IMG/VR virus record: IMGVR_UViG_3300042879_005586
Location: 1-24,416 of that record
DNA: 24,416 nucleotides
Origin: a virus
Direction: 5' to 3' (one strand)
Below, one piece after another: positions 20,224 to 24,416 of the stretch. The translations under genes were made by a program, and so were the position numbers. Position 1 is the stretch's first letter. Every line of letters begins with the position of its first letter. A model generated the notes under the pieces. It made no database searches, was not told the origin of the DNA, and was given only the letters and a program-made list of their open reading frames with translations.

Positions 20224-20772
20224 ATGATGCCAGATTTGAATATAGATAATAATTTTTTCCCTGATAGAAAAAGCCTAAAGAAAGTAATTGAGGCTAACAA
20301 AGTTTTATATAATGACATCATGGAACAAGCCAAAAAGATTGAATTGGATAAAATTGATTTTAACAAAGAGGATTTTGTTCCAAGATCTAAAGTAGCTCAG
20401 AAACAAAAAGTTTATTTTTGGGTTAGGGTGTATCTTAAAGAAGAAATAGAAATATCAGAAAATACAGATGTTAAATTCACTTGGGCTCCAAGCGGTGAAA
20501 ATATTCTAGCTAAATTTATTTGTTATGCAAAAAAAGGACTTGAGAAAGATATGGATGAACAAGTCACTAACTACAATCCAGAGGATGATAAAAAAGTCCT
20601 TTGTTTAATGGTTGATGAGGAAAGAATAAATATTAATAATCAAGATATTCCATTTATCAAAAAACTTTTTAAGATTGGGAGATATTATGAAAGTCAAGTT
20701 TGGAAAAGAGAAGAAATGGTCCTCACTAAAGAAGATGGTTCTGAACTCCCTTGGTTTGATATAGACTTCTAA
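20224..20772 (+). CDS. Phage protein of unknown function upstream of DNA polymerase
   Basis: 182 residues, soluble. The N-terminus is charged and helical (LKKVIEANKVLYNDIMEQ); the centre has QKQKVYFWVRVYLKEE; the end has a short motif GSELPWFDIDF. ATG occurs twice at the start (codons 1 and 2), so the true start is uncertain by one codon. I recognise no family. It lies 4 nt before the DNA polymerase and is probably co-translated with it, so a replication-linked role is possible from context. Confidence 0.6.
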   Translation: MMPDLNIDNNFFPDRKSLKKVIEANKVLYNDIMEQAKKIELDKIDFNKEDFVPRSKVAQKQKVYFWVRVYLKEEIEISENTDVKFTWAPSGENILAKFICYAKKGLEKDMDEQVTNYNPEDDKKVLCLMVDEERININNQDIPFIKKLFKIGRYYESQVWKREEMVLTKEDGSELPWFDIDF

Positions 20773-20776
20773 TAAA

Positions 20777-22270
20777 ATGCTAATTGATTTTCAATATTTA
20801 ACAAACTCCAAAAGATTAGTCATCAGTTATGTTGATGATACTGGTGAAATCAAATTGAAATATTTTGAATGGGATAATCCCTTGAAGTATGTAATATGTT
20901 CAGATGACGACCCACAAAGACATAAAGTATATAAATCTTGGGATGGTAAATCTGTAAAATTAGAAGCTGTTTCAAATCCTGACAGATACACAGTTTATGA
21001 ATTCTTAGATGCCTTACCAGAGAAGGAAAAGAATGAAATATTTGAATATCACACACCCAAGATATATTTTGTTGATATTGAAACTGAAATAGTTGATGGT
21101 TTCCCAGATGCTGAAACAGCTCCAACAAAAGTTTTATCTATATCTATAGTTTTTGAAGATAAGATTATTCTCCTTGGACTCAGAGATATGCCAGAAGATA
21201 TGCAATTGAGAATCAAGGATAATACTAATAAGTATTTCAAAAAGTTCAATGCTGACTATAAATTCAAATACATTAAATATGATGATGAATTTGATATGAT
21301 GTATAACTTCTTTTACAAAATGATTCCAAAAATGCCAATGATTACAGGTTGGAATTTTGTAAACTATGACTGGTTATACTTAGTAACAAGAGCTCGTAAA
21401 CTAAAAAAAGTTGTTAATGGTAAAGAATATACTATTGATCCAGCTGTTTCATCCTTAACAAAAAGATTGAATAAGGTGTGGATGACAAACTATGAAATGC
21501 CTGCTCATAGAATGATTTTTGATTACATGCAACTTTATGAAGTTTGTGATACTTCTATTAAAGTAAAAGAATCTTCATCACTGGATTTTGTGTCTAGTAA
21601 GTTAGTTGGTGTTGAAAAGATTAAATATACTGGTTCCCTTCAAAAATTATATGAAGATGATTTTGAGACCTTTATGTATTATAACGCAGTTGACTCCGTC
21701 CTAGTACAAAAGATTCATGAATCTAGAAACTATATTTCAATCATATATGCTATTTCATCTTTGGCTAGAATAAGAATTGTTGATGTTGTTTCTCAAATGA
21801 ATAATGCTCTTGCATCACTAGCTATCACAGAGGGTGTATTGAGAAATAGATTTAGGGAACAAGAAAATATAGTTCTTTTTAAAGGTGAGAAGAATACTGA
21901 GGAAAATGTTGGTATTGCTGGTGGTTGGGTTAAGGATCCAGTCCAAGGTATGAACCAATGGTGCGTGACTTACGATTTTGCTAGTTTGTACCCAACAAGT
22001 CAAATTCAATGGTATATTGCTCCAGAGAACTTTATAGGTGTTCAAGATCCAAAGAATCCAGAATACTGTGATAATGGTATGAAGATTGATAAGGAAAATA
22101 ATGTTATTTGTGTTAATGGTGTGGTATTCAGGAAAAGAAATTCACCAACAATTCAGATGTTGAAAGATGTTTATGCTGATAGGAAGAAGAATAAGAAGAT
22201 TATGATGAATAAGAAGGAAGAACTTAAAAAAGTTATGGATGAAATTAAAGCTTTGGAATCGGAACTTTAA
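20777..22270 (+). CDS. 43: Family B DNA polymerase, N-terminal part (exonuclease and motif A); split
   Basis: 497 residues, versus 898 for T4 gp43. The proofreading exonuclease is intact: YFVDIETE (Asp100, Glu102), GWNFVNYDW (Asp198) and YYNAVDSVL (Asp306). Polymerase motif A follows in TYDFASLYPTSQIQW (Asp400). The protein then stops in the fingers, after ADRKKNKKIMMNKKEELKK, before motif B (K-x3-NSLYG) and motif C (YGDTDS), so it cannot polymerise alone. The C-terminal half is not in this window. Some T4-like phages of Aeromonas encode gp43 as two peptides split in the fingers; this may be another case. The gene is followed directly by a minus-strand HAD gene overlapping its last 4 nt. Confidence 0.88.
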   Translation: MLIDFQYLTNSKRLVISYVDDTGEIKLKYFEWDNPLKYVICSDDDPQRHKVYKSWDGKSVKLEAVSNPDRYTVYEFLDALPEKEKNEIFEYHTPKIYFVDIETEIVDGFPDAETAPTKVLSISIVFEDKIILLGLRDMPEDMQLRIKDNTNKYFKKFNADYKFKYIKYDDEFDMMYNFFYKMIPKMPMITGWNFVNYDWLYLVTRARKLKKVVNGKEYTIDPAVSSLTKRLNKVWMTNYEMPAHRMIFDYMQLYEVCDTSIKVKESSSLDFVSSKLVGVEKIKYTGSLQKLYEDDFETFMYYNAVDSVLVQKIHESRNYISIIYAISSLARIRIVDVVSQMNNALASLAITEGVLRNRFREQENIVLFKGEKNTEENVGIAGGWVKDPVQGMNQWCVTYDFASLYPTSQIQWYIAPENFIGVQDPKNPEYCDNGMKIDKENNVICVNGVVFRKRNSPTIQMLKDVYADRKKNKKIMMNKKEELKKVMDEIKALESEL

Positions 22271-22926
22271 TGAACCCTTATACCTTCAAATTCTATTTCT
22301 GGTAATTCTTTTCTTACTTCTAAAACTACCTTTTTAACCCATTTTGGTTTATCATCATAGAACTTAGCTTTTTTGAAACCAGTATCTTTTAAGAGTTGAA
22401 CTATAGTTTTAGCTTTCCATTCAGCGACTCTATCTGTTTTATCATCTTTTGAAGGATAACAAAATAAACCAAGATTAGGTAATTCTAACCCAAACTTTAG
22501 TAATGATTCTTTTACTTTTTCTTCTAAGTCAACCATTCGTCCAGTTACAATTGCTTTGTTCTGAACTTTTTTATACATCTCAGAGAGTTCTTTTACTTTT
22601 GTGGGTAAAGATATATCTAAGAAATGATAAACATTTGGAGTGACCATATAAAGTCTCAAACCTTTCCTAACCCAATTTCCTTTTGGCTCTACGGTTTGGT
22701 TTGGATCTTCTATATAAATCCTACCATTTTCTATTCTAAGATCTGATTTACTCCTATTAACAAAGTGTAAAGATTTTTTAATTAGGTCACTAATACTTTG
22801 ATTTTCAGTAAGATATTCAATAGCTAACTCTTCAAAACTTGGTGATTCTACAAGCGTTTGGTCTAAATCGAAAATATAAAGTGTTTCATCATTTTGAAAG
22901 TTTTCAAAGAATTTTAAATATTTCAT
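22267..22926 (-). CDS. HAD-superfamily phosphatase (polynucleotide-kinase-phosphatase / Swiss-army-knife type)
   Basis: 219 residues. Catalytic motif I is IFDLDQTLV (Asp20, Asp22). Motif II lies in KAIVTGRMV, and motif IV in AKFYDDKPKW. Spacing fits the HAD_SAK group often linked to RNA repair, and the phosphatase of T4 Pnk, which removes 3'-phosphates. A 5'-kinase domain is absent. The N-terminus MKYLKFFENFQNDE resembles the head-targeting-like peptides of neighbouring genes. It lies on the opposite strand, exactly where the split polymerase ends, and faces a helicase across a short divergent region. Confidence 0.75.
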   Translation of the reverse strand: MKYLKFFENFQNDETLYIFDLDQTLVESPSFEELAIEYLTENQSISDLIKKSLHFVNRSKSDLRIENGRIYIEDPNQTVEPKGNWVRKGLRLYMVTPNVYHFLDISLPTKVKELSEMYKKVQNKAIVTGRMVDLEEKVKESLLKFGLELPNLGLFCYPSKDDKTDRVAEWKAKTIVQLLKDTGFKKAKFYDDKPKWVKKVVLEVRKELPEIEFEGIRVH

Positions 22927-22930
22927 CCAT

Positions 22931-22940
22931 GTATATATTC
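22931..22940. promoter_or_regulatory. AT box between HAD and helicase genes
   Basis: GTATATATTC lies 4 nt upstream of the minus-strand start, too close for a minus promoter, but 34 nt before the helicase ATG. Weak candidate. Confidence 0.25.
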
Positions 22941-22974
22941 AAAAAACTAAACCAAATACTTTAATATAACCCCT

Positions 22975-24416
22975 ATGTCATTGAAGAAAGATCTAATAAA
23001 ATATACCCCGAGACCAGAGCAACAAGAAGCTCTTGACTTCATCATTAACACTAAAAAAGAAAAACCTGACACCAAGTTTTTCCTAATGGACTTACCCATG
23101 GGTGTTGGTAAGTCCCACATTTCTTTAATGATTTCTGATTGGTATAGTAAAAAGATAGACCAGACTGCTAAGATTGATATTATAACTGCTGGTAAAATCC
23201 TACAAGACCAATATGATACTACTTATGAATCAATAAAAAATCTAAAAGGAAAAGAAAATTATTCTTGTAAGTCCTATTCTACTTCTTGTTCACAGGGTAA
23301 AGAATTCAATAGATTAAACAAAACTACTTGTGATCTTTGTCCTTATGATGAAGCTAAAAATGGATATCTTGGTGGTAAAGTTAGTTTAACAAATTTCTAT
23401 TTTTATCTAATCTATGCTATTTATAATAAGAAGATGATGGAACAAAGGGAATCAAGTGTTTTAATTGTTGATGAATGTCATGAACTTGATGATGTTGTTT
23501 CTGATTTTATTTCTATTAAAATAACAGAGACACTTGTAAAGAGATTAAAATTTACAAATGAGTATGAAATAATAAAAGCTTTATCTAAAGTTAAGAGTAT
23601 TTCAGAATATGTAAGTTTTCTTAGATATTTCCAAAATGAGATATTACAAACAATATCTACCATAGACGCTTCTATGATTAGTGGTAGAGATATAACATCA
23701 GATAAGAGGGATTTGAAAATAAGTAAACTTACTGGTACTGTTAACACTGATGTTAAAATGATGCAAATCATTTCTGACCTAAAACAATATCAAATCAAGA
23801 TTGAAGTTTTTCTAAAGGAATATGATGCTAATCCACATAACTGGGTATTGGAATCAAACTATAATGAAAAGTCAAAGCAAAAAGAATTATCCCTTGAACC
23901 TATTTGGGCAGCTGATTATTTGGATCAATATGTGTGGTCCAATTATGATTTAGTAATATTGATGTCTGGTACTATACTCGATAAAAATCTTTTTTCAGAA
24001 TTGAATGGATTAGATGCTGATAAGACTGCATATTATTCTACAAGTTCGCCTTTCCCATTAGAGAATAGAAAAATATTCTATATGCCACTTGGTAAGATGT
24101 CATTTCAGAAAAAAGAGGAAACATTCAAAAATTATATACCTTATTTTCACAAGATTCTAAAGAAGTATGAGGGCTTAAAGGGAATAGTACACACAAACTC
24201 TTTTGAGTTATCATACTGGATAAAAAGGGATATTGAAAATTCAAGACTATTATTTCATACAAATATTGATAGGGATGATAAACTACGAGAACATATGGAA
24301 AGTAAAGACCCACTGGTATTTGTAAGTCCGTCTGTTGGTACTGGTGTGTCTTTTGACCATGAAAAAAGTAGATTTCAGATAATCGCAAAAATACCTTATC
24401 CAAGTCTAGCTTCGCA
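22975..24416 (+). CDS. DinG/XPD-like superfamily 2 helicase with iron-sulfur cysteines (cut by right edge)
   Basis: The frame is open from the ATG at 22975 to the right edge (480 codons). Visible motifs: Walker A in DLPMGVGKS (about 39-47), four Cys at 98, 105, 119 and 122 as in the Fe-S domain of DinG and XPD, Walker B DECHELDD (166-172), SGTIL (motif III-like), VHTNSFE, and SPSVGTGVSFD with IIAKIPYPSL, which match motifs V and VI. This family unwinds DNA 5'-3' from overhangs and resolves R-loops or damage. The C-terminus is missing, but the last motif is near the usual end. Minus-strand frames inside it are shadows. Confidence 0.85.
   Translation, partial: MSLKKDLIKYTPRPEQQEALDFIINTKKEKPDTKFFLMDLPMGVGKSHISLMISDWYSKKIDQTAKIDIITAGKILQDQYDTTYESIKNLKGKENYSCKSYSTSCSQGKEFNRLNKTTCDLCPYDEAKNGYLGGKVSLTNFYFYLIYAIYNKKMMEQRESSVLIVDECHELDDVVSDFISIKITETLVKRLKFTNEYEIIKALSKVKSISEYVSFLRYFQNEILQTISTIDASMISGRDITSDKRDLKISKLTGTVNTDVKMMQIISDLKQYQIKIEVFLKEYDANPHNWVLESNYNEKSKQKELSLEPIWAADYLDQYVWSNYDLVILMSGTILDKNLFSELNGLDADKTAYYSTSSPFPLENRKIFYMPLGKMSFQKKEETFKNYIPYFHKILKKYEGLKGIVHTNSFELSYWIKRDIENSRLLFHTNIDRDDKLREHMESKDPLVFVSPSVGTGVSFDHEKSRFQIIAKIPYPSLAS

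Noticed and set aside
23478-24403. Minus-strand frames at 23478-23771 and 24125-24403
   Set aside because: They lie inside the helicase, whose frame is continuous with conserved motifs up to the window edge.

Overview
This window looks like a stretch of a large, AT-rich, T4-like (myovirus-type) phage genome that infects a member of the Bacteroidetes. The T4 core is recognisable: a gp55-like late sigma factor, a gp4-like head-completion protein, portal (gp20), prohead protease (gp21) fused to a scaffold-like region, major capsid protein (gp23), and the N-terminal part of a family B DNA polymerase (gp43). The host assignment rests on a near-perfect Bacteroidetes housekeeping promoter (TTTG, 20-nt spacer, TAnnTTTG) in front of the tmRNA gene, on A-rich start regions without Shine-Dalgarno sequences, and on the tmRNA tag starting with a Gly codon as I recall for Bacteroidetes. 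No taxonomy search was possible.

Layout. 1-2,500: end of a coiled-coil gene, gp55-like sigma factor, two tRNA genes on the minus strand (CAU and a rare Ile-UAU), a membrane protein, gp4-like nuclease-fold protein and an unknown protein. 2,500-9,200: head module (portal, protease-scaffold fusion, capsid) with two minus-strand genes inserted between portal and protease where T4 has genes 67 and 68. 9,200-13,400: a small protein, a glycosyltransferase, then a minus-strand operon including a protein with family-A-polymerase-like motifs. 13,400-16,100: a plus-strand cluster of a stand-alone NFACT-R domain protein, an M28-like zinc peptidase, an acidic protein and a tmRNA gene. 16,100-20,150: a minus-strand operon with a nucleotidyltransferase, two unknown proteins, a protein with ten CxxC motifs and a small basic protein missed by ordinary ORF cut-offs. 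20,200-24,416: an unknown protein, DNA polymerase N-terminal half, a HAD phosphatase on the opposite strand, and a DinG/XPD-like helicase running off the right edge.

Two ideas tie the accessory genes together. First, NFACT-R, tmRNA, a peptidase and a Cys-rich zinc protein lie within about 4.4 kb and could form a phage ribosome-rescue or proteostasis module. Second, at least five otherwise unrelated proteins (NFACT-R, the ten-CxxC protein, the small basic protein, the nucleotidyltransferase, the HAD phosphatase, and more weakly the acidic protein) begin with a similar short aromatic/acidic peptide, often followed by a Glu that fits the T4 gp21 cleavage rule. This resembles the T4 capsid-targeting sequence and suggests they are packaged in the head and injected with the DNA. 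Both are inferences to be tested.
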